Source: CADEED01 sp036677145
Lineage (GTDB): Bacteria > Pseudomonadota > Gammaproteobacteria > Steroidobacterales > Steroidobacteraceae
Reading direction: 5' to 3'
Length of the DNA: 64,000 bases
Assembly (NCBI GenBank): GCA_036677145.1
Contig: JAKFFF010000027.1
Span: forward strand, 30,082 to 94,081
Positions 52,101 through 60,257 of this stretch are shown here, in pieces (position 1 is the first letter of the stretch; each line of letters starts with the position of its first letter). A program made the translations under genes and the position numbers. The notes under the pieces were generated by a model. The model had not been told where the DNA came from and did no database searches. It saw only the letters and a program-made list of their open reading frames with translations.

Positions 52101-53554
52101 AGGACCGGCTCGATCCGCCGATCGACGCGCCCGCGGACCATGCCGCGAAAGCCTGGTCGCGCGAAGAGGCCATCCGCGAACTCGTGCGCGGGCGCCTGCA
52201 GGCGCTCGGCCCCGTCACGGCGCGCGACCTGTCCGAATCGCTGGCGCTGGGAAACACCGACGTCGACATCGCGCTGCTGGAACTCGAAAGCGAAGGGTTC
52301 GTTTTGCGCGGCCGATTCACGCCCGAGGCCACCCAGCCCGACGCCGCGGGCGATCCGGCGACGCTCGAATGGTGCGAGCGGCGCCTGCTCGCGCGCATCA
52401 GCCGCTACACCATCAAGACACTGCGCGCCGAGATAGAGCCGGTGTCGCCCGCCGATTTCATGCGTTACCTGTTCGAGTGGCAGGGCGTGACGCGCACTCC
52501 CAAACCCGAGGGCGTCGAGAGTCTCGCCGCCGTCATCTCGCAACTCGAGGGATACGAGATTCCCGCTGCGGCATGGGAGAGCGACATCCTGCCGGCGCGG
52601 CTCAACGAATACGATCCGCACTGGCTCGACAGTCTTTGTCTGTCAGGCCGGGCGCTGTGGGCACGGCTCACGCCATCGAAGAGCGCGGGCGCATCACCGG
52701 TGCGCACCACGCCGATCGCGCTCGTGACCCGCCGCAACTGGGGACTGTGGAACACGCTGGCGGCCACGGGTGAGCCGCAACTCTCGCACGGCGCCCGCGC
52801 GTTGTTCGACTACTTCACCGGACACGGCGCATCGTTTTTCGACGACCTCGTGAGCGGCGCCAAACTACTGCGCTCGCAGGCCGAAGACGCGCTCGGCGAG
52901 CTGGTTTCCGCGGGCCTGGTGAACGCGGACAGTTTCAGCGGCCTGCGTGCCTTGCTGATCCCCTCCGACAAGAAACGCCAGCTGGTCGCGCGCCGCCGGC
53001 GCGTGGCGCTGTTCGGGCTGGAGGATGCCGGCCGCTGGAGCCTGATCCGCAAGGCGCGTGGCACCGAGGATGCGGCGGCAATCGAGCAGGTGGCCGAAAT
53101 CCTGCTACGCCGTTATGGCGTGGTGTTCCGGCGAGTGCTGGAACGCGAGGCGGACTGGTTGCCACCCTGGCATGCGTTGCTGCGCGTGTTCCGGCGCCTA
53201 GAAGCGCAGGGAAAGATCCGCGGTGGCCGATTCGTCGCCGGCATGGCCGGTGAGCAATACGCGCTGCCGGACGCGGTGGCTGCGCTGCGCGCCGCGCGCC
53301 GGCTGGAATCGAAGGGCGACCTGGTTTCGCTGAGCGCCGCCGATCCGTTGAACCTCACGGGCATCATCACCCCCGGCGCCCGCGTGCCGGCGCTCACCAA
53401 GAACCGGGTGTTGTATCGCGACGGCGTGCCGGTCGCGTTCCATGCCGGCGGTGCATCGGAGTTCATCGTCGCGCTCGAACCCGGGCGCGAGTGGGAGGCA
53501 CGCCAGGCGCTGCTGCGCAAACACATGGTTGCAGGCCCCGCCCGCGCGCACTGA
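49154..53554 (+). CDS. lhr: Large ATP-dependent helicase Lhr
   Basis: This 1466-residue superfamily 2 helicase is near the usual full Lhr length (about 1,500). Walker A APTGSGKT has Lys49. The DEIH box is 168-171 in VIVDEIHAV. Helicase C motifs include VATASLELGIDIG and FLQRVGRANHSVGG. A DEAD/H-associated region, a winged helix and the long Lhr C-terminal domain follow. It translocates 3' to 5' on single-stranded DNA and unwinds RNA-DNA hybrids in repair. Residues 220-230 (GDIPRFLAKGD) are encoded by an in-frame copy of the dispersed 33-bp repeat, in the linker after the SATQKPLEVVAQFLVG motif. The frame is otherwise intact. Confidence 0.93.
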   Translation: MPLPQFHPAVQAWFSHTFPGGATAAQLEAWPAIASGGHALIAAPTGSGKTLAAFLAAIDSLMREGADGRLQDVTRVVYVSPLKALSNDIQRNLDAPLAGISAELISLGLQAPAIRAQVRTGDTSQAERAMMRRTPPHILVTTPESLYLLLTSVSGREMLSTVRTVIVDEIHAVAQTKRGAHLSLTLERLAANATQPIQRIGLSATQKPLEVVAQFLVGNGDIPRFLAKGDAPQLEIDLGGAPPLTSAGEMRNVPTIVNSGHVRERDINLVVPAVPLEAVMSGEAWGLVYDQLAQLINEHHTTLIFANTRRMVERVSRHLAERLGETAVAAHHGSLSKETRFDAEQRLKAGSLKVMVATASLELGIDIGDVELVCQLGSPRSISTFLQRVGRANHSVGGVPKGRIFPASRDELIDCTALLDAVRRGELDALRIPEHPLDVLSQQIVAEVSAREYGEDELFDLFRGAYPYRNLERRDFDAVVRMLADGIATQRGRRGAYLHRDAVNKILRPRKGARLTAITCGGAIPDNADYQVILEPAGIFVGTLNEDFAIESLAGDVFQLGNTSYRILRVEAGRVRVEDAKGQPPTIPFWLGEAPARTDELSAAVSRLRADIEALLPEVTAETLARAIDTVAARYHLPHPAARQLVEYLAGAKAVLTKLPTLDTLVFERFFDESGGMQLIIHAPYGARVNRAFGLALRKKFCRTFNFELQAAATEDAIILSLGETHSFELESVARFLNSKTVEDTLIQAMLDSPMFTARWRWNASISLAIRRSSGGKRTPPNIQRMAAEDLIAVVFPDQIACAENLSGPREIPDHPLVKQTLHDCLHEAMDIEGLKSLLRGLESGDIKVIARDLPEPSPLAAEILGARPYAFLDDAPLEERRTNAVAQRRWLDPETAADMGRLDPAAIAEVRAEAWPDAATPDELHDALNTLGLVTEAEGVANGWTRHLDALIAARRATRLSGERIFWVCAECLPMIQSIYPQDRLDPPIDAPADHAAKAWSREEAIRELVRGRLQALGPVTARDLSESLALGNTDVDIALLELESEGFVLRGRFTPEATQPDAAGDPATLEWCERRLLARISRYTIKTLRAEIEPVSPADFMRYLFEWQGVTRTPKPEGVESLAAVISQLEGYEIPAAAWESDILPARLNEYDPHWLDSLCLSGRALWARLTPSKSAGASPVRTTPIALVTRRNWGLWNTLAATGEPQLSHGARALFDYFTGHGASFFDDLVSGAKLLRSQAEDALGELVSAGLVNADSFSGLRALLIPSDKKRQLVARRRRVALFGLEDAGRWSLIRKARGTEDAAAIEQVAEILLRRYGVVFRRVLEREADWLPPWHALLRVFRRLEAQGKIRGGRFVAGMAGEQYALPDAVAALRAARRLESKGDLVSLSAADPLNLTGIITPGARVPALTKNRVLYRDGVPVAFHAGGASEFIVALEPGREWEARQALLRKHMVAGPARAH
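49811..49843 (+). repeat. In-frame TAATGGGGACATTCC-family repeat inside lhr, copy 7
   Basis: The 33-bp core is identical to the copy at 37582-37614 (reverse strand) and near-identical to 33094-33126. It is exactly 11 codons long and is read in frame as GDIPRFLAKGD. The flanks AAAT on the left and GCACCTCAACT on the right also resemble other copies. Unlike the five gene-end copies it is preceded by AAAT rather than TAAT, so no stop is introduced. Confidence 0.93.
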
Positions 53555-53577
53555 GCGCGCCGCGGTAACGCGACCGA

Positions 53578-55227
53578 CTATCTACCCGCGAACCGCAGCC
53601 GCGTGAGCTGCTTGATGTGTCCCGGCTGGTAGTACTTGTCGGCCCAGCTGCCGTCCTCTTCCAGCGGCCGCGCCGCCTGCAGCGCGAGCAGCTTCGCGTA
53701 GAAACGGAAGCGGTAGTGCTCGTAGAAGCGCAGCACTTCGATGCCGTACCGGTCGGCCAGGTCCGTGTCGCCGCGCATGATGAGGAAATTCTCGTCATTG
53801 CCGGTGCTCGCGGAGCCCGACAGGTTGTGGCTGCCGCTGATGACGGTAGGGCTGTCCGTCGTGAAGTTCGTGACGACCGCTTTCAGATGCACGAGCAAGT
53901 TGCCCTTCTGCCCGCGCAAGCCTTCCTTCACCCAGCCCTCGAGGCCGTTGTTGAGCAACGCGGGCGTCGTGAATTCCGCGGTGCGGTCCGCGTGGAATCC
54001 CGTGATCCGGCTCTTCGTATTCTGGATTCCGAATCGCAGCACGTTGTCGTTCGGCGCGCCGAGCAGGGCATCGAGAATGTTGGCGGGCAGCTCGAACGCC
54101 GTCGCGAACAGCAGGTCCTTGTTGGCCGCGTTGATGCAGTTGGCGAACTCGGCGAGATCGCCGCCGCCGCTGCGCGGCGAGAAGCCCGCGAACGTCTTGT
54201 TGGCGGCGTCGATGGCGTTGTTGGCGTTGATCCACGCGCGCGCGACGGAAGGGTCGGCCGGCGCGTCCCAGATCACCTGGAAGATCTTCGCGTACGTACC
54301 CGCGACCGTCGCATCGTTCGCGACATGCACGACATTCGCCTGACGGTACACGCCATTCTCGGTGAAGTTGGTGCTGCCGCAGAGTACGGCGCGCGGGCTG
54401 ATCTCGCCATTGGCCTTCTTCTTCCCCAGCACGATGAACTTGTTGTGAAACAGCTTCTTCGTGACTCGCGCGCGCTTTTTCTTGACCGGCAGTTTCTTGA
54501 CACTTTTTTCATTTTCGGCCGTCTGGTCGTCGCCTTCTTTCGCGTGGAACAACACGCGCACCTGCACACCGCGTTTGTGCGCGGCATTTATCGCATCCAC
54601 GATGGCCTTCAGCTCGTATTCGTAAATCGCCAGGTCGAGCGTCCATGTGCCGTCCCTGGCACGATTGATGAACGCTTCGATCTGATCCAGTAGTCCGTTT
54701 TGCAGCCAGTCACGCGCCTTTTCGCTCGGCCAATCCTCGATCGGCGCGTTCTTGTGAGTCGTGAGCCATTCGTCGACGTCCTTGAACTTGCGCCCGAACG
54801 CCTGGCTCGCGGCCACGGCGCGGTTGAAGATGACACGGTGGTCTGCCGGCATGCCGTCGTCCGTGCGCACCTCGACTTCGAGCCGCTCATCGAGGTCGGG
54901 TTGGGCCGCGTCGCCATAAGCCAGGTGCACGCGGTACCGGACTGTCTGCCTGGGGTCGAGCCGGTAGTCCGCCCAGCGCATCTTCTGAAAGGGCGCGAGG
55001 TTGCTGGGGGTCGCCTCCCATTCCGGAATGGTGTGGGCCTTGCCGGGAAAAGTCAGGCTGTTCCAGAGGAATTCCCACGCCTTGGCGCCGACCTTCCTCT
55101 CGATCGCGAAACCGAGCAGGCCGTCGCGGCGCGCTTCGTCGAGATCCATCGCGAGCAGGACGCCGTTGGTGCCGGCGTATGCCTTCACCCGAAAGTCATC
55201 CGCCGCATTCGTGACGAGCCTGCGCAT
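53578..55227 (-). CDS. Phospholipase D-like protein with atypical HKD motifs
   Basis: The ATG at 55227 gives 549 residues. An in-frame TTG at 55314 would add 29. Two PLD-type half-sites are present: H261-N-K263, followed by CGSTNFTENG, and H447-L-K449, followed by ISGSHNLSGSAS. The Asp of HxKxxxxD is replaced by Gly in the first and Asn in the second, while the His, Lys and GSxN elements are intact. Catalysis uses the two His residues, so activity as a nuclease or phosphodiesterase is still plausible. A Lys-rich loop (VKKLPVKKKRARVTKK) could bind nucleic acid. It is convergent with lhr, 23 bp away, and has no signal peptide. Confidence 0.8.
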   Translation of the reverse strand: MRRLVTNAADDFRVKAYAGTNGVLLAMDLDEARRDGLLGFAIERKVGAKAWEFLWNSLTFPGKAHTIPEWEATPSNLAPFQKMRWADYRLDPRQTVRYRVHLAYGDAAQPDLDERLEVEVRTDDGMPADHRVIFNRAVAASQAFGRKFKDVDEWLTTHKNAPIEDWPSEKARDWLQNGLLDQIEAFINRARDGTWTLDLAIYEYELKAIVDAINAAHKRGVQVRVLFHAKEGDDQTAENEKSVKKLPVKKKRARVTKKLFHNKFIVLGKKKANGEISPRAVLCGSTNFTENGVYRQANVVHVANDATVAGTYAKIFQVIWDAPADPSVARAWINANNAIDAANKTFAGFSPRSGGGDLAEFANCINAANKDLLFATAFELPANILDALLGAPNDNVLRFGIQNTKSRITGFHADRTAEFTTPALLNNGLEGWVKEGLRGQKGNLLVHLKAVVTNFTTDSPTVISGSHNLSGSASTGNDENFLIMRGDTDLADRYGIEVLRFYEHYRFRFYAKLLALQAARPLEEDGSWADKYYQPGHIKQLTRLRFAGR

Positions 55228-55333
55228 ACTCAGGAAGTGTCGCGAGACCGGGTTTTCTCCCACCTGGCCGCGAAAAATTTCCCGAGTCTGTGAGGTCGGG
55301 TGATCCCGGCGCAAAGCTGCGCTGCATCAACGC

Positions 55334-55675
55334 TTAGAGCGGAAACGCGGCCTCGTCGTCGTCATTCAGCCGGCTCGACACGCGGAAATACACGCGCCGC
55401 CCCGACTTGTTGGGCGAGGTGATGTGAACCACCGCGTAACGTTCCGTACCGATTTCGGTGAACTCATGGGGATCGGCGTCCCAGCCGGGGTAGTTTTTGC
55501 GCAGCCAGCGCGTGATGAAACGGTCGACCATGAGGTCGGAAGTGGCATGTATGCGGACCGCGGTGTCGGGAGAGCTGCCCGGCGTGCCGGGTGCCGGCAA
55601 ATCTATCTGCGCGCTCGCGGCGCCGGCCGCACCTAACAAACTGCAGAAAATCAGCGTGGTTCGAAGCGGATTCAT
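55334..55675 (-). CDS. Small secreted protein of unknown function
   Basis: The ATG at 55675 follows an AGGGGGT site and gives 113 residues. A signal peptide ends near AASA-QID. The mature ~90 residues include LMVDRFITRWLRKNYPGWDADP and VHITSPNKSGRRVYFRVS, probably a small alpha/beta domain. No family is recognised. It lies 106 bp upstream of the PLD-like gene on the same strand. Confidence 0.65.
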   Translation of the reverse strand: MNPLRTTLIFCSLLGAAGAASAQIDLPAPGTPGSSPDTAVRIHATSDLMVDRFITRWLRKNYPGWDADPHEFTEIGTERYAVVHITSPNKSGRRVYFRVSSRLNDDDEAAFPL

Positions 55676-55756
55676 GCGCACCCCCTACCTGCTGAATAGA
55701 TCACAGCGCCCGAAGGGGCGTCAATCGGCAACCCGGCTTAGGGCCGGCCGCGGCGC

Positions 55757-57766
55757 TCAGCCGAGGCCGATCTTCCCGGCGGCCTGCTGGAACAGCGACT
55801 CGGCATCGGGCGAATAACGGAACGCCCCGAAGAAATCGCTCACCTGGTAGTCGGGCACACGCTCGCGGATCTTCTTCGCGTAGTCGCCGGCTTCGGGTAT
55901 CCGCCCGGCGAGCGCCAGCGTCAACGCCGTGATGGCCATGATGTGGTGGTGCGCATTGGGTCGGGCGGCGGCCTTGAGGGCCCACTCGGCGGCTTCGTCG
56001 TAGCGGCCGAGGCGCGCAAGACCCAGCGAACGGGAAGCCAGCATCGCGAACAGCAGCGGATCGAACGGCGACAGGTGACGTGAGTGGTCGGAGAAGGCGA
56101 TCGCGGCTTGTGGGTCGCCAGATTGCGCGTGCACGAACGCCAGAGTGTAGTGGGCGGTGGCGTAGTTAGGGCTCAGATCCACGGCGCGTTCGAGCTCGGT
56201 GATCGACTGGTCCTGTTCGCCGCGCAGCCACAGCGCCCGCCCCATGGCCCAGTGCGCCGCCGGATCGCGGTCGTCGACCATCAGACTCCTGCCGGCGCAG
56301 TCGAAGGCGCGCTCGATCTCCGGCCCCGGCTTCTTCCAGCCGAGAAAGGCGTTCTGGAAATGCGCGAACGACAGGCCGGCGTAGGCGCGCGCGAACGTGG
56401 GGTCGAGCTCCACGGCTTGCGCGAAGAACTGGCGCGCGCGTTCGTTGTCGGCCTTGTTGAAGCGGTACATGTGCCACAGGCCGCGATGATGCGCTTCCCA
56501 GGCGTCGAGCGAGCTTGGCGCCTTGAGCACGGCGCGATTGCGCTCCAGCATCTCGATTTCGTGCGCAACCGAGGCGACGATGCGGTTGCCGAGTTCATCG
56601 AGCACGTCCAGCTCGCCGCCTATCTTCGCGTCGAACACGTCCGCCCAGATGATGCGCGCGGTGCGGGTCTCGATGAGCTCAGCGGTGACATTGAAGCGCT
56701 TCTCGCCGCGGCGCACGGACCCGCTGACCACGTAGTCGACGTTGAGGATACGGCCGGCTTCCTCCGGGCCGACACTTCGGTCGCGCAGCGCGAACGTGCT
56801 GCCCTGCGCGATCACGAACATGCTGCGCAGCTTGGCGAGGCGCGTCGTCACGTCGTAGGCGAGCGCATCGGCCGCGCCGCCGCGCCGGTCGGCATCGGTG
56901 GAGCGATCGACGAACGGCATCACCGCGATCGAGGCGCGCCGCGCCGCGCCGACGGGCGGCGCGATGCGCGTGATCTCGGCGAGGTTGGCGGTGATGATCT
57001 GCGTCGGGCCGGGTGTTTCCTGCGCGGCCGCGCTGCCGCGCGCCTGGCGCCAGATCTCGCGCAGCGGCGCGCTCTCGAGTCCGTCCGCGTCGAATAGTTT
57101 GATGGCGGTGGCAAGGTGGGCCTCGCCTTCGGCGATGCGATTCTGCCGCGCGAGCGAGGTCAGCAGCAGCTCGTGGGCGCTGCGATCGAAAGGTGTGAGC
57201 GCGAGCCACTGCTCCAGGAACGGCGCGGCCTCGGCATGCGGCAACGCGCGCGCGAGGTTTTCCAGCAACACGGTCTGGATGCCGCGGAAGCGGCGCCGCT
57301 CGGCCGTGATCCACGCATCGAACATCGGACTGCGCGCGATCTCCAGGCCCTCGAGCAGCTCGCCCGCGAATAGTTGGGCGAGCTCGCGTTGCTGCGCGAC
57401 ACCGAGCTTGCGGATGCCATGTTCGGGCGCGCGCGTGACTTCGAGCGCGTCCACCGAACAATCGGACAGGTCGAGCCGCACGCTCGTGCCGTCGGCGATG
57501 ACACGTTTGCGCCCCTGGTCCAGCAAGCCGCGGATCTTGGACAGACACCAGCGCAACTCGCCGCGCGGGTCGTTGGGCACGTCCCACAACAATTCGCAGA
57601 TCTGGCTGCGCGCCACCGGACGGCTGGCGAGCACCAGGTAGCCGAGCAGGGCGCGCACCTTGCGCGAGGCCGGCAGCTTCACAACGTCGCCGCCCAGCGA
57701 CAGTTCGAGGTTTCCGAGCAGCCGCAGGCGCAGCGATTCCACGGGTTTTTCCACGCTGGCTACCAC
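55757..57766 (-). CDS. BTAD/SARP-type transcriptional regulator with TPR region
   Basis: The 669-residue product starts with an OmpR-type winged helix (LRLLGNLELSLGGDVVKLPASRKVRALLGYLVL) and a BTAD helical domain (to ~250). The middle part (VMPFVDRSTDADRRGGAADALAYDVTTRLAKL) is the CyaA/TolB-like segment found in adenylate-cyclase-type regulators. The C-terminal third is a TPR array (ARAYAGLSFAHFQNA, ATAHYTLAFVHAQSGD). This architecture occurs in proteobacterial signalling regulators without a kinase partner. The target genes are unknown. The SAM methyltransferase gene is divergent, 48 bp away. Confidence 0.85.
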   Translation of the reverse strand: MVASVEKPVESLRLRLLGNLELSLGGDVVKLPASRKVRALLGYLVLASRPVARSQICELLWDVPNDPRGELRWCLSKIRGLLDQGRKRVIADGTSVRLDLSDCSVDALEVTRAPEHGIRKLGVAQQRELAQLFAGELLEGLEIARSPMFDAWITAERRRFRGIQTVLLENLARALPHAEAAPFLEQWLALTPFDRSAHELLLTSLARQNRIAEGEAHLATAIKLFDADGLESAPLREIWRQARGSAAAQETPGPTQIITANLAEITRIAPPVGAARRASIAVMPFVDRSTDADRRGGAADALAYDVTTRLAKLRSMFVIAQGSTFALRDRSVGPEEAGRILNVDYVVSGSVRRGEKRFNVTAELIETRTARIIWADVFDAKIGGELDVLDELGNRIVASVAHEIEMLERNRAVLKAPSSLDAWEAHHRGLWHMYRFNKADNERARQFFAQAVELDPTFARAYAGLSFAHFQNAFLGWKKPGPEIERAFDCAGRSLMVDDRDPAAHWAMGRALWLRGEQDQSITELERAVDLSPNYATAHYTLAFVHAQSGDPQAAIAFSDHSRHLSPFDPLLFAMLASRSLGLARLGRYDEAAEWALKAAARPNAHHHIMAITALTLALAGRIPEAGDYAKKIRERVPDYQVSDFFGAFRYSPDAESLFQQAAGKIGLG

Positions 57767-57814
57767 GCGCAGGTCCTAACGTCGCATCCGTAGATAGTTT
57801 GGAGGAAGGGTCGC

Positions 57815-58681
57815 ATGAACGTGAGTCTGAGTCGCAACGTACCGCGGGTCGATCAATGGGCTATCCGCAACCGTCAGCAAACCGCCTGGGCAGGGGGCGA
57901 TTATGCCGCCGTCGGCAACGCTCTGCAGTTGGTAGGCGAGGAGTTGTGCGAAACCATGGGTTTGCGCCAGGACGCGCGCGTGCTGGACGTCTCCGCCGGA
58001 AACGGCCATGCCTCGCTGGCGGCCGCCCGCCGCTGGTGCGACGTGACCTGCACCGACAGCGCGCCCGACCTGATGAACCGTCATGGCACGCGCGGCGAAG
58101 CCCGCAATCTCGGGGTGCGGTTCGTCGACGCGGATGCCGAAGCGCTGCCGTTCGGCGATCAGAGCTTCGACGCCGTCGTGTCGACCTTCGGCGCGATGTT
58201 CGCCCACGATCAGGAGCGCGCGTCGGCCGAGATGATCCGGGTCTGCAGGCGCGGCGGGAGCGTCGGCCTCGCCAACTGGACCCCCGATGGATTCATAGGC
58301 GAGCTGTTCGCGGTGATCGGCAGCTATTCGAACGCCGCCGGCGCGAATCTCCGGGCTTTCGATTGGGGTACCGGAACGCGGCTCGCGGAGTTGTTTGGTG
58401 TGTACGGCCGGGTGGAAACCATCGTGAAGAAGGTGGCATTCCGGGCGGCCAGCCCGGCGGAGTGGGTCGAGCGCTTCCGCGCCAGCTACGCTCCCGTGCT
58501 CAAGTCGTTCGCGGCGCTCGATGCGGCCGGGCAGCGCGCGCTGTCCGCGGACTTGTTAGAGCTGGTCGCGCGCTTCAATCGTGCGGAAGGCGGCGCGCGG
58601 AATGGCGCCCGAAATGGCGCCCGAAATTGCGAAATGGTCGTCGATGCGGAGTACCTGGAGGTCGTGATCACGCGCCGCTGA
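57815..58681 (+). CDS. Class I SAM-dependent methyltransferase (UbiE-like)
   Basis: This 288-residue protein has motif I VLDVSAGNGHASLAAA, then DVTCTDSAPDLM and DAEALPFGDQSFDAVVSTFG, the ubiE/type 11 pattern. The C-terminal part includes the tandem tetrapeptide GARNGARNGARN near residue 270, made by repeats of a GGCGCCCGAAAT unit at about 58604-58627. The substrate is unknown. A copy of GTAGATAG lies 18 bp before its start. Confidence 0.85.
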   Translation: MNVSLSRNVPRVDQWAIRNRQQTAWAGGDYAAVGNALQLVGEELCETMGLRQDARVLDVSAGNGHASLAAARRWCDVTCTDSAPDLMNRHGTRGEARNLGVRFVDADAEALPFGDQSFDAVVSTFGAMFAHDQERASAEMIRVCRRGGSVGLANWTPDGFIGELFAVIGSYSNAAGANLRAFDWGTGTRLAELFGVYGRVETIVKKVAFRAASPAEWVERFRASYAPVLKSFAALDAAGQRALSADLLELVARFNRAEGGARNGARNGARNCEMVVDAEYLEVVITRR

Positions 58682-58930
58682 AGCACCGCAAAACACGTCT
58701 GCCGGGCCCTCGCTGATGCAATTTGGCGCGGCGCGCCGGCCGTTTCTCGATATAGGCGCATCGGGTGCGGGCAATTGGAGTATCGTGATGGCGGTTTGTG
58801 ATACTTCGTCTTGACCGTCCCTGAACCTGCGCGTCGCCCAATGCGACTGCGGCCAGAGTCTGCCACGCGAGCATTCGCGATCCGGCCCGCAGGGACCCCG
58901 CGGGTCCACCATTGCATGGGAATTTCCATC
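58682..58930 (+). other. Long leader upstream of the RRM protein gene
   Basis: About 249 bp with no gene. GTATCGTGATGGCGG...GTGATAC near 58781-58805 and CCCGC...GCGGG near 58888-58906 could form stem-loops. Long structured leaders are known upstream of glycine-rich RNA-binding protein and cold-shock genes, but no known riboswitch or thermometer is recognisable by eye. Confidence 0.4.
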
Positions 58931-59224
58931 ATGACGAAACTCTACGTCGGCAATCTGCCGTTCTCCGCTACTGAAGACACTGTGCGCGCGTTGTTCGCCG
59001 AGCACGGCACGGTCGAGAAAATCGCACTCGTGAATGATCGCGACACAGGCCAGCCGCGCGGCTTCGGCTTCGTCGAAATGGCGAACGCCGATGCGTCGCG
59101 CGCGATGCAGGCTCTGAATGGCCGTGATTTCGGCGGCCGTCCTCTCAAGGTCAACGAAGCGCAGGATCGTCCGCGCGGCGGTGGCGGCGGTGGTGGCGGC
59201 GGCGGCGGATACAACCGGCGCTAA
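58931..59224 (+). CDS. Glycine-rich RRM RNA-binding protein
   Basis: The ATG at 58931 gives 97 residues. It is a single RRM with RNP2 LYVGNL (4-9) and RNP1 RGFGFVEM (43-50), followed by a run of eleven or so glycines and a short YNRR tail. An in-frame ATG at 58916 would add five residues. Such proteins bind RNA and are often induced by cold in bacteria. The long leader upstream suits post-transcriptional control. Confidence 0.93.
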   Translation: MTKLYVGNLPFSATEDTVRALFAEHGTVEKIALVNDRDTGQPRGFGFVEMANADASRAMQALNGRDFGGRPLKVNEAQDRPRGGGGGGGGGGGYNRR

Positions 59225-59240
59225 CCCGGCTCGCCGGGGC

Positions 59241-59612
59241 ATGCTGCGCCTGAGCTTTCGCTCTACGAAAGGCGATGCGCCGACCTGTACGGTCGGCGCG
59301 TTCTTCCGTTTCTGCGAAGACGGCACGTTGCGTGGCCCGGAGAATTTTGTAGTCGCGCGCTGCGTGGATGGCGCCTGGCGACTGAGCGGACGCTCGCATC
59401 GCGAGCTCGATTGCGAAGGGCCAGTCACCTTGCGCCTCTCGATGGGCGCGCACGAAGTGCCAGTGCTGCTCGGGCCGTTCGCACATGTGCGAACGGCCGC
59501 GGGCATGCTGTATGGCGATGAACGTTGTCTCAACGTATTTCTTCCTGGCCGCAATCCCGGCACCGGGGCCGCGTGCCACGTATTGACGATGTTGTCGGCG
59601 TCAGCGCTGTGA
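59241..59612 (+). CDS. Small protein of unknown function
   Basis: The ATG at 59241 gives 123 residues, starting 16 bp after the RRM gene. Longer frames upstream overlap the RRM gene and are shadows. Recognisable segments are VGAFFRFCEDGTLRGPENFVVARCVDGAWRLSG and VPVLLGPFAHVRTAAGMLYGDERCLNVFL. No family is recognised, but the protein-like composition and spacing suggest cotranscription with the RRM gene. Confidence 0.55.
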   Translation: MLRLSFRSTKGDAPTCTVGAFFRFCEDGTLRGPENFVVARCVDGAWRLSGRSHRELDCEGPVTLRLSMGAHEVPVLLGPFAHVRTAAGMLYGDERCLNVFLPGRNPGTGAACHVLTMLSASAL

Positions 59613-59636
59613 GCCGGCCGACCGGAGAACCTGACC

Positions 59637-59849
59637 GTGGCCAAGACTAACTATCACCAGGCGAGACGCCAGAAAGAAACGGCGCGCAAGGCGCGCCAAC
59701 AGGAAAAGCTCGCGCGCAAGCTGGCGCGCGCCGCGGGTTCCCCGGAGCCCGGCGTGGACGCGCCCGAGACCGATGTGCTCGCGACGGACGTGCCGGCGGA
59801 CGCTGCGCCCGCGGAGGCCGAGCCCGCCGAATCAGCGGAGCAGCCGTGA
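59637..59849 (+). CDS. Small basic-acidic protein of unknown function
   Basis: A 70-residue protein with a GTG start at 59637. The first ~33 residues are Lys/Arg-rich and helical (MAKTNYHQARRQKETARKAR...), and the rest is Asp/Glu/Ala/Pro-rich and disordered. The basic half could bind nucleic acid. The TGA overlaps the GTG of the next gene, so they are translated together. Confidence 0.65.
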   Translation: MAKTNYHQARRQKETARKARQQEKLARKLARAAGSPEPGVDAPETDVLATDVPADAAPAEAEPAESAEQP

Positions 59850-60250
59850 AATTCACCAGCACCAACAGCCGCAACCAGCTGCGCGAGCGCCAGCGCCGCA
59901 ACCGCGCCACGGCACCGGTCTTGCGCAACGCCTATCCGCAGTTCGCGTCGCTGCGTCTCGAGTTCGATTTCAGCGAGCCGGAAACTTCCGCGCCCGCGCC
60001 GCAGGCGTTGGTGCTGCATCCGCCGTCACAGGCATATTTCGTGTTTCCCTGTCCCTACGCCGACTGCGACGGTGAGTTCGATCTCACCAGCGTGGTTGCC
60101 ACGCTCGCGCGTTCGGGAGAGGCGAGCTGCGAAGGCCATCAGCAATGCGGCGGACAGCGGGTGCGCGATCATCGCGGACGACTGCCCTGCCAGCTCACGC
60201 TGGACTATTTCATCGCCCCCGCCGAGGTGGCGGAGCACTCGGCACGCTGA
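59846..60250 (+). CDS. Protein of unknown function with a Cys pair
   Basis: A 134-residue product with a GTG start at 59846 overlapping the previous stop. It has a basic N-terminus (SRNQLRERQRRNRATAP), then a domain with PCPYADCDGEFDLTSVV and CEGHQQCGGQRVRD, where four Cys and a His could bind zinc. No family name is certain. The small gene upstream is its likely partner. Confidence 0.7.
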   Translation: MKFTSTNSRNQLRERQRRNRATAPVLRNAYPQFASLRLEFDFSEPETSAPAPQALVLHPPSQAYFVFPCPYADCDGEFDLTSVVATLARSGEASCEGHQQCGGQRVRDHRGRLPCQLTLDYFIAPAEVAEHSAR

Positions 60251-60257
60251 GACGCGG

